The position numbers and the translations under genes were made by a program. From Pseudooceanicola atlanticus (lineage in GTDB: Bacteria > Pseudomonadota > Alphaproteobacteria > Rhodobacterales > Rhodobacteraceae): a stretch of 64,000 bases of DNA. Positions 9,495-17,681 of this stretch are shown in pieces. The stretch spans positions 1 through 64,000 of the forward strand of contig NZ_AQQX01000002.1 in NCBI RefSeq assembly GCF_000768315.1. Reading direction: 5' to 3'. Position 1 is the first letter of the stretch. Each line of letters opens with the position of its first letter. Below the pieces are notes generated by a model, which had not been told where the DNA came from, ran no database searches, and saw only the letters and a list, made by a program, of their open reading frames with translations.

Positions 9495-10094
9495 ATGACA
9501 CACGCCACTCTGGCCACACTTTCGCCGCCCGCAAAGACGGCCTCCCGCACGCCCGCCGACCAGGCGCTTTCCATTATCCAGAGCGCCTTTGAACAGGACC
9601 CTCCCGTCCGCTGGCTCTATCCGAGTGACGCGGATTACCAGCGGTACTTTCCAGACTTCGCCGCCGCCTTGGGCGCGCCCGCCTTTACGGAGGGAACCCT
9701 GGCCCTCAACGCCGCTGCCGCCGCGCTCTGGGTTCAACCTGGCTCCGAACCGGATGAGGCCGCCTTGGGCGCACTCATCGAACGATCCATCCCGGCGCAC
9801 CGCCAGGCGGACGTCTTCGCCGTGATCGAAGAGATGGGTGCGCATCACCCGGAGGAGCCGCACTGGTATCTGCCCGTCCTCGGCACGCACCCCGAGATGC
9901 AGGGGAGGGGTCATGGCGCCGCACTTCTCCGTCCCGTGCTTGAGGTCTGCGACCGCACCGGCGTGTCGGCCTATCTTGAGGCGACGACCGAACGCAATCG
10001 CGCACTCTACGCCCGCCACGGGTTCGAGGCGACGGCGGAAATCAGGGTTGCCGACTGTCCACCACTGACCGCGATGGTCCGCAGCCCCCGGTGA
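9495..10094 (+). CDS. GNAT family N-acetyltransferase
   Basis: A 199-residue acetyltransferase. The acetyl-CoA binding motif A appears as VLGTHPEMQGRGHGAALL (about residues 130–147; the Q/R-x-x-G-x-G/A signature is QGRGHG), followed by LEATTERNRALYARHGF (motif B region), typical of the toxin/antibiotic-tailoring type of GNATs. The start at 9495 (MTHATLATLSPP) was chosen over an upstream in-frame start because AAGGA lies 8 bp before it. It is the first of three GNAT genes in tandem. The substrate is unknown. Confidence 0.85.
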   Translation: MTHATLATLSPPAKTASRTPADQALSIIQSAFEQDPPVRWLYPSDADYQRYFPDFAAALGAPAFTEGTLALNAAAAALWVQPGSEPDEAALGALIERSIPAHRQADVFAVIEEMGAHHPEEPHWYLPVLGTHPEMQGRGHGAALLRPVLEVCDRTGVSAYLEATTERNRALYARHGFEATAEIRVADCPPLTAMVRSPR

Positions 10095-10107
10095 CAGGAC
10101 CAGAGCC

Positions 10108-10269
10108 ATGACAGTCGAATTGTGTAAAACGATTGGCGCGTTCGACTGTCTGAATGCGGCCACAGACCGAAGCCCTGAACTTTTCACACGCCGCGTCGTC
10201 GTAACGCCTGGTACGACCCGAGCGGTGGACTTTCCACCGATCCACTTATTGTTGAGGCAACCGCGATGA
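10108..10269 (+). CDS. Candidate 53-residue small ORF coupled to the next GNAT gene
   Basis: An ATG frame of 53 codons begins MTVELCKTIGAFDCLNAATD and ends in TGA overlapping the ATG of the downstream GNAT gene (ATGA overlap). An AGGA lies about 10 bases before the start. No known family was recognised. It could be a leader peptide giving translational coupling, or simply open sequence. It contains an inverted repeat (10110–10119 with 10141–10150). Confidence is low. Confidence 0.25.
   Translation: MTVELCKTIGAFDCLNAATDRSPELFTRRVVVTPGTTRAVDFPPIHLLLRQPR
10110..10150. repeat. 10-bp perfect inverted repeat, 21-bp spacer
   Basis: GACAGTCGAA (10110–10119) and TTCGACTGTC (10141–10150) are exact reverse complements. 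They lie between two GNAT genes. The repeat could be an operator for a dimeric regulator or an RNA stem at the start of the small ORF. Confidence 0.45.
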
Positions 10270-10787
10270 CATCCGGACTGACGCTACGACCCTACGAAAG
10301 CTCCGACGCAGAAGCCCTTTCTGCGATCTATCGCCGGGCCGTGTTCCAACTCGGGCCGCGCGCCTACCGGCCCGATCAGGTCGCGGCATGGCTCTCCATC
10401 GCGCCGGACGCCGGAATGTTGCACCAGATCTACACCGATGGCCGGCACGCCATAGTCGCTGCCAATGGAGCGAATGGGCTGATCGGGTTCGCTGATCTTG
10501 CCGACACCGGCCACATTCGATTTCTCTATGTGGATCCCGATCACGCCGGTCGCGGCATCGGCGGCGCCCTTGTGAACAATCTGCTTGAACATGCGCGCGA
10601 TGCCAGGGTTTCCAGCGTTCATTCCGACGCCAGCGAACTGGCGCGTCGGGTGTTCGAGCGAGCCGGTTTTTCCTGCGTCTCTCGGCAGGAGCACGAGATC
10701 GCAGGCACCTGGATCCACAACTTCTTAATGCGCAAACGCGTGTTGGGCGCCCAGGCTTCAGCACGGCGTTCGCAGCCAAAGGAATAG
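10266..10787 (+). CDS. GNAT family N-acetyltransferase
   Basis: A 173-residue GNAT. Motif A is FLYVDPDHAGRGIGGALV (about residues 80–97) with the acetyl-CoA pyrophosphate loop GRGIGG, followed by SDASELARRVFERAGF. The length and the overall pattern (RPYESSDAEALSAIYRRAV at the N terminus) resemble the YafP-type acetyltransferases. The start ATG overlaps the stop of a possible 53-codon ORF. It is the second of three consecutive GNATs. The acceptor substrate is not predictable. Confidence 0.87.
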   Translation: MTSGLTLRPYESSDAEALSAIYRRAVFQLGPRAYRPDQVAAWLSIAPDAGMLHQIYTDGRHAIVAANGANGLIGFADLADTGHIRFLYVDPDHAGRGIGGALVNNLLEHARDARVSSVHSDASELARRVFERAGFSCVSRQEHEIAGTWIHNFLMRKRVLGAQASARRSQPKE

Positions 10788-10795
10788 ATAGGCCA

Positions 10796-11464
10796 ATGGG
10801 ATTAAATCTCGAATTCGACATCCGACGTGCCGAACAGAAGGACGCCGCGGAAATCGCGAACCTCTTCCTCATCTCGTCGGACGGTCTGGCCACCTATATC
10901 TGGCGCAAGCTGGCCAAAGATGGCGCGTCGCTAGAAGACCTCGGTGCGGCACGCTATGCCCGCACGGAAACCGCCTTTTCCTATCAGAATTGCCTGCTCG
11001 CGACGCAGGGCGAAAGCATCATTGGAATGGCCCACGCCTATGAGATGCAGGTGGCCAGAGGGGAGCCGGAAACGGACCCTGTGCTCGCTCCCTACGCGGC
11101 GCTAGAAGAGCCGGGATCGCTCTACATTTCTGGACTGGCGGTGCACGCCCCGTTCCGCTCTCGCGGGATCGGAGCCGCCCTTCTAGACTGCGTCGAGGCC
11201 CTGGCCTTCACCCGCGCCATACCGCACCTGTCGCTGATCTGCTTCGAACGGAACACCCGCGCCATCGACTTCTACCTGCGTCTCGGATTTCGCGTCGCGG
11301 ATCGGCGGCCCATCGTTCCGCACCCGGATCTGCACTATTCCGAAGGGGACGCGTTTCTCATGACCCGCACCGTTGGCAGAGTGCGGGCCGGCAAAGTGAG
11401 CGCCCCCCGCCGCGCCCTTGCCAGCCCTCACGGCGCCAGCGCCATCTCATCAACTCAGCAATGA
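10796..11464 (+). CDS. GNAT family N-acetyltransferase
   Basis: A 222-residue GNAT-fold protein. Its N-terminal half (IRRAEQKDAAEIANLFLISS) is followed by motif A SGLAVHAPFRSRGIGAALLD (about 117–136, pyrophosphate loop RSRGIG) and SLICFERNTRAIDFYLRLGF (motif B). The C-terminal 35 residues are basic, poorly conserved-looking and probably unstructured. It starts 8 bp after the previous GNAT, so the genes are co-transcribed. The substrate is unknown. Confidence 0.83.
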   Translation: MGLNLEFDIRRAEQKDAAEIANLFLISSDGLATYIWRKLAKDGASLEDLGAARYARTETAFSYQNCLLATQGESIIGMAHAYEMQVARGEPETDPVLAPYAALEEPGSLYISGLAVHAPFRSRGIGAALLDCVEALAFTRAIPHLSLICFERNTRAIDFYLRLGFRVADRRPIVPHPDLHYSEGDAFLMTRTVGRVRAGKVSAPRRALASPHGASAISSTQQ

Positions 11465-11480
11465 ACAAAGGCATAGCCCG

Positions 11481-11876
11481 ATGACCTCCAGAATACTCCA
11501 AATCTGTCTTGCCGCGATCTTCCTTTTCCTCGGCGCCTGGTGCCTTCTGGCTCCGGGCATGGTGGTGCGCCTCACCTTCCGCCCTGAACTCGCAACCGCG
11601 ACCGAACAGGCGCGCTTCCTGATGGGCTGCTTCGGCGCGCAGGCGGTGCTTTGCGGCACGATCATCGCCACCGCCCGTTTCACCCCCACGACTTTCCTGG
11701 TCTTCGGGCTGGTCGGTTCGGTCCCTTTCTTCGCATTCAACATCTGGTTCTGGCTGATTGAGCCGGTCCTCAACACCTGGATGCTCCTGGACCTTGCCGG
11801 CAACATCGGGATTCTCGCGACAGGTCTCTGGGGATGGCGTCTTTCGAAAAGAGAACTTCTGATCCCGTCCTATTGA
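11481..11876 (+). CDS. Small four-helix integral membrane protein
   Basis: 131 residues with four hydrophobic segments: ILQICLAAIFLFLGAWCLLA, LMGCFGAQAVLCGTIIATA, FLVFGLVGSVPFFAFNIWFW and LLDLAGNIGILATGLWGW. The arrangement is that of small DoxX/DUF4345-like four-TM proteins of unknown function. The start at 11481 follows AAAGGCATAGCCCG. It begins 16 bp after the third GNAT gene and probably closes that operon. No catalytic motif is visible. Confidence 0.6.
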   Translation: MTSRILQICLAAIFLFLGAWCLLAPGMVVRLTFRPELATATEQARFLMGCFGAQAVLCGTIIATARFTPTTFLVFGLVGSVPFFAFNIWFWLIEPVLNTWMLLDLAGNIGILATGLWGWRLSKRELLIPSY

Positions 11877-12324
11877 ACGACCCTGGCATCGACAAAATCC
11901 TGAAGGATCAGCACCCATACCACCCACAGTAATTACAGCGAAAGCGCAGACGGCCCCGTCAATGCCACGACGCCCAGATTCAGCCCATCGCGGTTTGGGC
12001 CGGCTACTCCGAAACGGCCTTCGCTGTGCGCAACGCCTTCGCTTCACAGGAGGCGCTGGAAGACTCGGCAAAATTGTCACCGAAGATCAGACATCGCGTT
12101 CCAGGACTAAATTGGTGCGCGCGCGGCAAACGTCCCGTCCCACCTACTTATTATCAACTTGCCAGCGCCAAACCGGGTAGACCGCTGAATATCCGCTTCG
12201 TTAGCCGCCTCGAAATACATTCGCACCGGCAGCGAAAGACCACTTTCCACCCATTCTATTGAAAAACACCTGTTCGCAAGCGCCGAAATAGCCCACCTGG
12301 TGCGAGCGTGAATGCATTTTTCTG
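11877..12324. other. Gene-poor stretch before the IS1182-type remnant
   Basis: No intact gene was seen. In one plus frame around 11,980–12,060 the string IAVWAGYSETAFAVRNAF weakly recalls the SETxF motif region of PhzF-type isomerases, but nothing supports it on either side. The stretch is most likely debris next to the transposase remnant. Confidence 0.3.
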
Positions 12325-13671
12325 TCAGGCTTTCCGCGGTTGATGCGGTGCGGGAAGGACCTCGGCCAGCTTGCGGATGTTCTGGGCGGTAGCAACGAGG
12401 AGGAATTCGTCATTTGCGCCGTATGGGCCGTGTAATCGGAGCCGTCCCGGGCCGGGTATCGGCTTGAGGCAGGCAAGTAGCATCTCGACCTTCTTCCGCA
12501 ACCGCATCGAGCTCACATATTGTTCGGTCTTCGCGATCTCGCGGGCCACTTGCCGAACGTCTTCGTTCTCCTCGCGGGTGACGGACCGGAAGTCCATGTT
12601 TGGGCAGCAACGCGTCTTTAGGACAGGCCTTAAAGGTGTGCTTCAGGCGCCAGTATTTGGCCGTCCCTTTACCGGTCGGCCCCGCTAGGGATCTGAGTAT
12701 TTCCGGCGGAATTGCTTCAGCGCGTGTCCTTCGGGGCAGATGTATTGGTCGTTCCAATTTGCGCGCCGACTTGTAAATGACGGGGATATGCGCGGCGAGC
12801 TTGCGATTGACCCGCCAATACTGCACCGGCCCGGTGCCACACGCAGTGTTTTCGATCAGGCATTCGGGAAGCAGGTCGACCTTGGTTTCAATGCCCCTAA
12901 GAATGGTTTTGGCTGATCCCACTTCAGTCTGCCGGATCGATCTGTCTCCACCACAATTCACGATAACACCATGGTCTCTGTCGACCAGGTAGTTATCGGA
13001 ATAGCTGAAGAATGCCGGGCGTTTCCGGGCCGCAGTCCGTTGGTTTGCAGGGTCGGAATGCGAGGTGAACTTCGGGCTGGACTTCGGCGGCTTCGCCGAA
13101 CGCTGCGTTATCCGGCGCGTCCAGATATTCTCGATCCGCCCGCAGCGCATCAGATGGATCGATCAGCCTGGCGCCCCGGTCCAGCTTCGGCGATGCGTTC
13201 TGCTTGTTCGCATCAGCTTCGATAAGGCCGGCGTCGACGGCCATACGCTGCCCGCTGACCATGCCCTCTTCGAGGCATCGCGCCACCGTCGTTTCGAGTA
13301 CATGACGCAACGGTTCGCGGTCCCGGAACCGACCGTGCGGTTTCTTGGAAAAGGGTTGATTGATCGGGCACCCTTTCGCCAATGTCCAACCGACAGAACC
13401 AGCGATAGGCCAGGTTCAGATGCACCTCTTCGCAAAGCCGCCGTTCCCTCAGGGTGCCGAAGCAATACCCCACCAACAGCATGCGAATCATCAGCTCCGG
13501 ATCGCCCGACGAGCGGCCCGTATGCCTGTAGAAATCGGCGAGATACGGGCGGATACCTGAGAGGTCGACGAACCGGTCAATAGAGCGGAGCAAATGGTCC
13601 TTTGGGACGTGATACGCCAGCGAGAACTCGTAGAACAGCGCCGGTTCCGCCTCTTGCCGCCGTCCCATCAT
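12325..13671 (-). pseudogene. Decayed IS1182-type transposase
   Basis: Pieces of one transposase are spread over several minus-strand frames. The N-terminal part (13671 to about 13,300) contains DRFVDLSGIRPYLADFY and RMLLVGYCFGTLRERRLCEE. The middle (about 13,380–13,000) contains GQRMAVDAGLIEADANKQN, and further downstream DHGVIVNCGGD. The C-terminal part (12597–12325) contains RKKVEMLLACLKPI, GRLRLHGPYGANDEF and LVATAQNIRKLAEVL. This order matches IS1182-family DDE transposases (about 450 residues). At least two or three frame changes split it, so it cannot make a full enzyme. Terminal inverted repeats were not identified. Confidence 0.8.
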
Positions 13672-13900
13672 TCCCGATCCTCCAACCCTATGAAAGAATT
13701 GCTTCAGCCGGGTGGGCGTCAAACAAGCACAAATTTTCAACGGAATACGCCCTCAGTGTCAGCGTCTGATTACTGGGTGCTCCTCGTGCGAATTTCTTGC
13801 AAGGGCCAATATCGGGTACTCTAACAGGGCCGAAAGCTGCTGTTCGCGGTCCCCAGGCCCCCACGTGATCAAAGCCACATTTTTCCACGCAGACAGAGCG

Positions 13901-14818
13901 CTAGCTTCCACCGGTTTCGTGCATCAATCCTGGCAAATGACGGATAAGGAACGTGGCAAGGGCGTCAACCTGTGGCGGGTTTCCCCGCCGTTCGTGCATG
14001 AGCAAGCTGATCTCGGGAGAACCCGCAGTCCAGTGCGGCAAGACGCGTCCCAGCCGCCCCAAGCTGATATCCTCGGCGCAGACATAAGCCGGCAGGGCCA
14101 CCACACCCAAACCGTTGGCCGCCGCCTGTTTCAGGGTGGACATGTCGTCGCTACGCAGGCGCACGGCGTAGGGAACCGAGGCCGTGCTACCGCCCGGCCC
14201 GACCAGAGACCAGGAATTGCCCCCCGGGCGCCAGCCAAGAGCAAGCGCGGGTTCGCCGTCCAGATCGGTCGGAGAAGCCGAAGCATCCAGGCGTTTCGCG
14301 ATGTCGGGGGCCGCGAAAAGGTGCCACGGCACTTCTGTGATGCGTCGTTGGATCAGACCGGAGTCGGGTAGCAGCTTGGCATGGCCCCGGATCGCTAGGT
14401 CGATGCCGTCCCCGATCATGTCCGCGTAGTCGTTAGAGGCCTGAAGGCGCAGCACCACGCGCGGGTTCTCGGCCAGGAAGCGCGGCAGGATGCGGCCGAG
14501 CGCGAACTGCGCGACCCCGACAGAGCATGACAGCGTGACCGTGCCCTCCAGAACGTCCGTGTCCTGGCGCACCGCCGCCTCGGCCGCGGCCATGCAGTCC
14601 AGCGCCATCTTTGCGTGGCGGTAGTAGGCCTCGCCCGCCTCGGTCAGGGACATGTGCCGTGAATCCCGGTTCAGGAGCCGGGTACCGAGCACTTCTTCCA
14701 GCGTTTTGACCTGCCGGCTGATCCGCGACTTGGGAATGCCCAGCGTGCGCGCCGCCGCGGAGAAGCCCTGTTTCTCGACGACATGCACCAGGTAATAGGC
14801 TTGGTTGAGGTCCATCAT
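13901..14818 (-). CDS. LysR family transcriptional regulator
   Basis: 305 residues. The N-terminal helix-turn-helix (YYLVHVVEKQGFSAAARTLG, about residues 8–27) is followed by the linker helix and a periplasmic-binding-like effector domain (residues about 90–295). The segment IPKSRISRQVKTLEEVLGTR is the recognition helix with the typical LysR pattern. It is divergent from the pirin gene, with a CGTTCT-N6-AGAACG inverted repeat between them. LysR regulators usually control the divergent gene, so pirin, flavin reductase and DUF2798 are the likely targets. The effector is unknown. Confidence 0.93.
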   Translation of the reverse strand: MMDLNQAYYLVHVVEKQGFSAAARTLGIPKSRISRQVKTLEEVLGTRLLNRDSRHMSLTEAGEAYYRHAKMALDCMAAAEAAVRQDTDVLEGTVTLSCSVGVAQFALGRILPRFLAENPRVVLRLQASNDYADMIGDGIDLAIRGHAKLLPDSGLIQRRITEVPWHLFAAPDIAKRLDASASPTDLDGEPALALGWRPGGNSWSLVGPGGSTASVPYAVRLRSDDMSTLKQAAANGLGVVALPAYVCAEDISLGRLGRVLPHWTAGSPEISLLMHERRGNPPQVDALATFLIRHLPGLMHETGGS

Positions 14819-14841
14819 CTCTTTCTTACGCTTCGCATTAC

Positions 14842-14859
14842 CGTTCTATTTTCAGAACG
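14842..14859. promoter_or_regulatory. Candidate LysR operator between lysR-type and pirin genes
   Basis: CGTTCT (14842–14847) and AGAACG (14854–14859) form a perfect 6-bp inverted repeat with a 6-bp spacer and contain the T-N11-A pattern of LysR binding boxes. The site is 24 bp upstream of the regulator start and about 75 bp upstream of the pirin start. Binding is inferred. Confidence 0.5.
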
Positions 14860-14932
14860 ATGGGTTCCGAAATCAACGGATTTCCCAGCTATCGTCCCGC
14901 CCTTAGGTTCGCCATCAGCACAGGAGGCGAAC

Positions 14933-15799
14933 ATGAACGCACAAGACATACCCCGGATCGACGGGCCCCAGAGCACGATCACGGCGGTCCAGCATGGCGA
15001 GACAATGACTCGGAGCGAGGGATTCGAAGCGGTCAGCTTCATCCATCGCCAGCTTGACGGGCTGATGGACCCGCTGATCATGGTGGACCATTTCACCATG
15101 ACCGCACCAACCTTTGCGCCCCATGCCCATGCAGGGATTTCGGCGGTCAGCGTGTTGTTCGAGGACAGCACCGGCCACTTCCGCAACAGGGATACGCTTG
15201 GCAACGATATCAACCTCGCGCCCGGCGATCTCTATTGGCTCAAGGCCGCGCGTGGTGCCGTGCATGACGAAGCACCGACACCCGGATCGCGCACCCATGC
15301 GCTCCAGGTCTTCGTGAACCTACCGGCGGCCCAGAAGTTGGACGCGCCCGATGCCCTTCACGTGGCCGCAAAGCAAATGCCGGTGATCGAGGGCCCCGGC
15401 CATCGGGTGCGGGTGATGACCGGCGCCAGCAATGGCGTGACCGGAGCGATGCCACCCGCCATGCCCCTCACCATCCTTGATATCGCATTGCAACCGAACG
15501 GCCGCTTCACGCACCACATAGCGGAGGGAGACGCGCTCTGGCTGCATACGATCCGAGGGGATGTCGAACTGGTCGTCGACGGCACCAGACAACGCCTCGG
15601 CCCTGACGAAGCGCTGGCGGTGCATGGCGTCGAAGAGATCAGCCTGCTGAGCACCCAAGGCGGACAGGCTGTTCTGCTGAGCGGCAGGCCCCTGCGAGAA
15701 CCCTTCGTCCAGAAGGGCCCATACGCGATGAGCAATGCGCAGCAGCTGGCCTCGGTTATTGCCGCCCATGCTGCCGGAGAGCTTGGCGCGCTCGATTGA
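14933..15799 (+). CDS. Pirin family protein
   Basis: A 288-residue bicupin. The N-terminal cupin has the metal-binding pattern FAPHAHAGISAVSVLFED (PHxH type) and a later GAVHDEAP that supplies the remaining His and Glu ligands. The second, less conserved cupin (about residues 175–270) precedes the C-terminal EPFVQKGPYAMSN, characteristic of pirins. Pirins bind Fe2+, and some have quercetinase activity; the real role is unknown. Start 14933 follows AGGAGGCGAAC, a strong ribosome binding site. It is the first gene of a three-gene unit under the LysR regulator. Confidence 0.92.
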   Translation: MNAQDIPRIDGPQSTITAVQHGETMTRSEGFEAVSFIHRQLDGLMDPLIMVDHFTMTAPTFAPHAHAGISAVSVLFEDSTGHFRNRDTLGNDINLAPGDLYWLKAARGAVHDEAPTPGSRTHALQVFVNLPAAQKLDAPDALHVAAKQMPVIEGPGHRVRVMTGASNGVTGAMPPAMPLTILDIALQPNGRFTHHIAEGDALWLHTIRGDVELVVDGTRQRLGPDEALAVHGVEEISLLSTQGGQAVLLSGRPLREPFVQKGPYAMSNAQQLASVIAAHAAGELGALD

Positions 15800-15849
15800 A
15801 GACTTCACCCGACAGCGAACCAACGACCTAAAATGAACGGAGAAAACCC

Positions 15850-16389
15850 ATGAAAATCCTGGCCTTCGGCGCAAGCAACAGCAAGGCGTCCATCAACAAA
15901 TCCCTGGCACGTTTCACCGCCACGCTGGTCCCCCACGCCGAGATCGAGGTGCTGGACCTTGCAGACTACGATCTTCCGATCTTCAGCACGGATCTTGAGG
16001 CCCAGATCGGGCATCCCCCGGCTGCCTTGGCGTTCTTCGACAGGATCGGCGCAGCGGACGGCGTGATCGTGTCCTTTGCAGAGCATAACGGCTCCTATTC
16101 CGCCGCATACAAGAACCTCTTCGACTGGGCCAGCCGGATCGACCCGAAGGTGTTTCAGGACAAGCCGACGGTCTACCTTTCGACCTCTCCGGGTCCAGGC
16201 GGTGCGGGCAGCGTTTTGGCCGCGGCCAAGGGCTCGGCTCGCTTCTTCGGGGCTGATCTGAGAGCTGCCGTGTCCGTAGCCAGCTTTTACGACGCCTTCG
16301 ACAGCGAGACGGGATCCATCACCGAACCGACTGCCCTGGCCGCATTGACGGCCGCCGCCGAAACGCTGGCCCTGGCAGAGGTCGCCTGA
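15850..16389 (+). CDS. NADPH-dependent FMN reductase family protein
   Basis: A flavodoxin-fold reductase of 179 residues. It starts MKILAFGASNSKASINKSLA, with the phosphate-binding loop GASNSKAS, then IVSFAEHNGSYSAAYKNLFD (flavin-contacting SxxEHNGS… segment, about 77–96). Enzymes of this family reduce free or bound FMN, quinones or azo compounds with NAD(P)H in the cytoplasm. It follows the pirin gene by 50 bp in the same unit, with GGAGAAAACCC before the start. The physiological substrate is unknown. Confidence 0.88.
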   Translation: MKILAFGASNSKASINKSLARFTATLVPHAEIEVLDLADYDLPIFSTDLEAQIGHPPAALAFFDRIGAADGVIVSFAEHNGSYSAAYKNLFDWASRIDPKVFQDKPTVYLSTSPGPGGAGSVLAAAKGSARFFGADLRAAVSVASFYDAFDSETGSITEPTALAALTAAAETLALAEVA

Positions 16390-16390
16390 G

Positions 16391-16636
16391 ATGACCCGTA
16401 ACATGAGCATTCACAGGCTGACCGGATCGTTCGTCATGTCGGCCTTCATGTCGATGGCCCTCTCGGGCGTCTTCAGCCTGCTTGAGTTCGGAGTGTCCTG
16501 GACCTGGCTTCGGACCTGGGGACAGAGCATCCTGATCGCCCTACCGATCGCTTTCGTGCTGGATATGATACTGGGAGAGAAACTCCGCGCTCTTGCCGAT
16601 GATCTGGCGGACAAAGCGGCGAAAGCCTGGTCATGA
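16391..16636 (+). CDS. DUF2798 small membrane protein
   Basis: 81 residues with two hydrophobic segments: LTGSFVMSAFMSMALSGVFS at about 10–29 and WGQSILIALPIAFVLDMILG at about 43–62. This is the layout of DUF2798 proteins, small two-TM inner membrane proteins of unknown function. It starts 1 bp after the flavin reductase stop codon, so translation is coupled. The C terminus is amphipathic and basic. Confidence 0.75.
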   Translation: MTRNMSIHRLTGSFVMSAFMSMALSGVFSLLEFGVSWTWLRTWGQSILIALPIAFVLDMILGEKLRALADDLADKAAKAWS

Positions 16637-16671
16637 CGCCGTCCGTTACCGTGAGCCGGAGTCACTCCGCA

Positions 16672-16722
16672 GAAACGCCCAAGCCATTAGTTGAATATTG
16701 AAATTAGGCAACTGGGCGTTTC
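16672..16722. terminator. 10-bp inverted repeat between convergent genes
   Basis: GAAACGCCCA (16672–16681) and TGGGCGTTTC (16713–16722) are exact reverse complements with a 31-bp AT-rich spacer. They sit between the convergent DUF2798 and CoA-ester lyase genes. It may act as a bidirectional terminator, although the spacer is long, or be the end of a small relic element. Confidence 0.4.
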
Positions 16723-16877
16723 CGACACGACCTCATAATCGCCCGTCCGGCACAGGATGTCGATCCAGAACCACGTCCGATGCGCACGGGGGCTCCTCGA
16801 CCTCATTGAGCCCCATGGGTCCGAGGACCTTGATTGCCGTCGCCGTGCGCAGGTCCAGGATCAAGCTGTCGACAAAC

Positions 16878-17681
16878 TCATGGGGCCCGGCCGATATCGG
16901 CCAGGACCTGCCTTGCGCGTTCGATCACCGGCCGGTCGACCATCTTGCCATCGACCTGCACGACCGAGCCAGAGGCGACCGACAAGGCCGACAATACGCG
17001 GCTTGCCCAGTCGATCTCGGCTTCGGAGGGAGTGAACGCGTCGTTCGTGAAAGCGACCTGCGCGGGGTGAATGCAAAGCTTCGCGCTAAAGCCCAGCATG
17101 CGTGATCTCGCCACCTCGTCCTTCAGGAGCCCGCCGTCCTTGAGTTCCGGTGTCACGCCATCCACCGGCGGCACCAGTCCGCCAAGGCGCGAGGCCAGGA
17201 CGATCTCGAACCGCGCGGGATCGAGGACCTGGCCGGTGCCGGGTATCCGAGTATCCGCGCCGAAATCCAGGTTGCCAAAGACCAGTCGGGTCACCCCGGG
17301 GCAGGTGACCGACCGGCGCAGGGCGGCAAGTCCCTCGGCCGTTTCGATCAGCGCGACCAGCGCGCGACCGGGCAGCCTTTCGGCCACAGCCACAAGGCTC
17401 TCCGGAGTGGCTTTCGGCACCATGACCGCCGAGACGTCGCAGGAGGCAAGGGCCGCGAGGTCATCTTCGAACCAGGGCGTATCCGCACCGTTGATCCGCA
17501 CGAGGCCCGCCCCGCCGTTGCCGAACCAGTCGGCGACATGACCCCGTGCTTCGGGCTTCGCTTCGGGGCCGACCGCGTCCTCGAGGTCGAGGATGATGGC
17601 GTCGGCCCCCGACCCCGCCGCCTTGGCAAATCTGTCGGGCATGCGACCCGGAACGAAGAGGTAACTACGAGGGGTTTTCAT
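16878..17681 (-). CDS. CitE/HpcH-type CoA-ester lyase
   Basis: 267 residues of the HpcH/HpaI aldolase superfamily. The N terminus SYLFVPGRMPDRFAKA and GADAIILDLEDAVGPEAK are diagnostic of the citrate lyase beta/malyl-CoA/citramalyl-CoA lyase branch. VALIETAEGL carries the metal-binding Glu and KLCIHPAQV the CoA-contact region. Such enzymes cleave (3S)-citramalyl-CoA, malyl-CoA or methylmalyl-CoA into acetyl-CoA or propionyl-CoA plus pyruvate or glyoxylate. It is the last gene of a five-gene unit whose CoA transferases and hydratases would make such a substrate. Its start overlaps the dehydratase stop (ATGA). The exact substrate is not known. Confidence 0.85.
   Translation of the reverse strand: MKTPRSYLFVPGRMPDRFAKAAGSGADAIILDLEDAVGPEAKPEARGHVADWFGNGGAGLVRINGADTPWFEDDLAALASCDVSAVMVPKATPESLVAVAERLPGRALVALIETAEGLAALRRSVTCPGVTRLVFGNLDFGADTRIPGTGQVLDPARFEIVLASRLGGLVPPVDGVTPELKDGGLLKDEVARSRMLGFSAKLCIHPAQVAFTNDAFTPSEAEIDWASRVLSALSVASGSVVQVDGKMVDRPVIERARQVLADIGRAP

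Noticed and set aside
11970-12060. Weak resemblance to a PhzF motif (YSETAF)
   Set aside because: Only a few residues match, no PhzF sequence precedes or follows, and the frame is interrupted.
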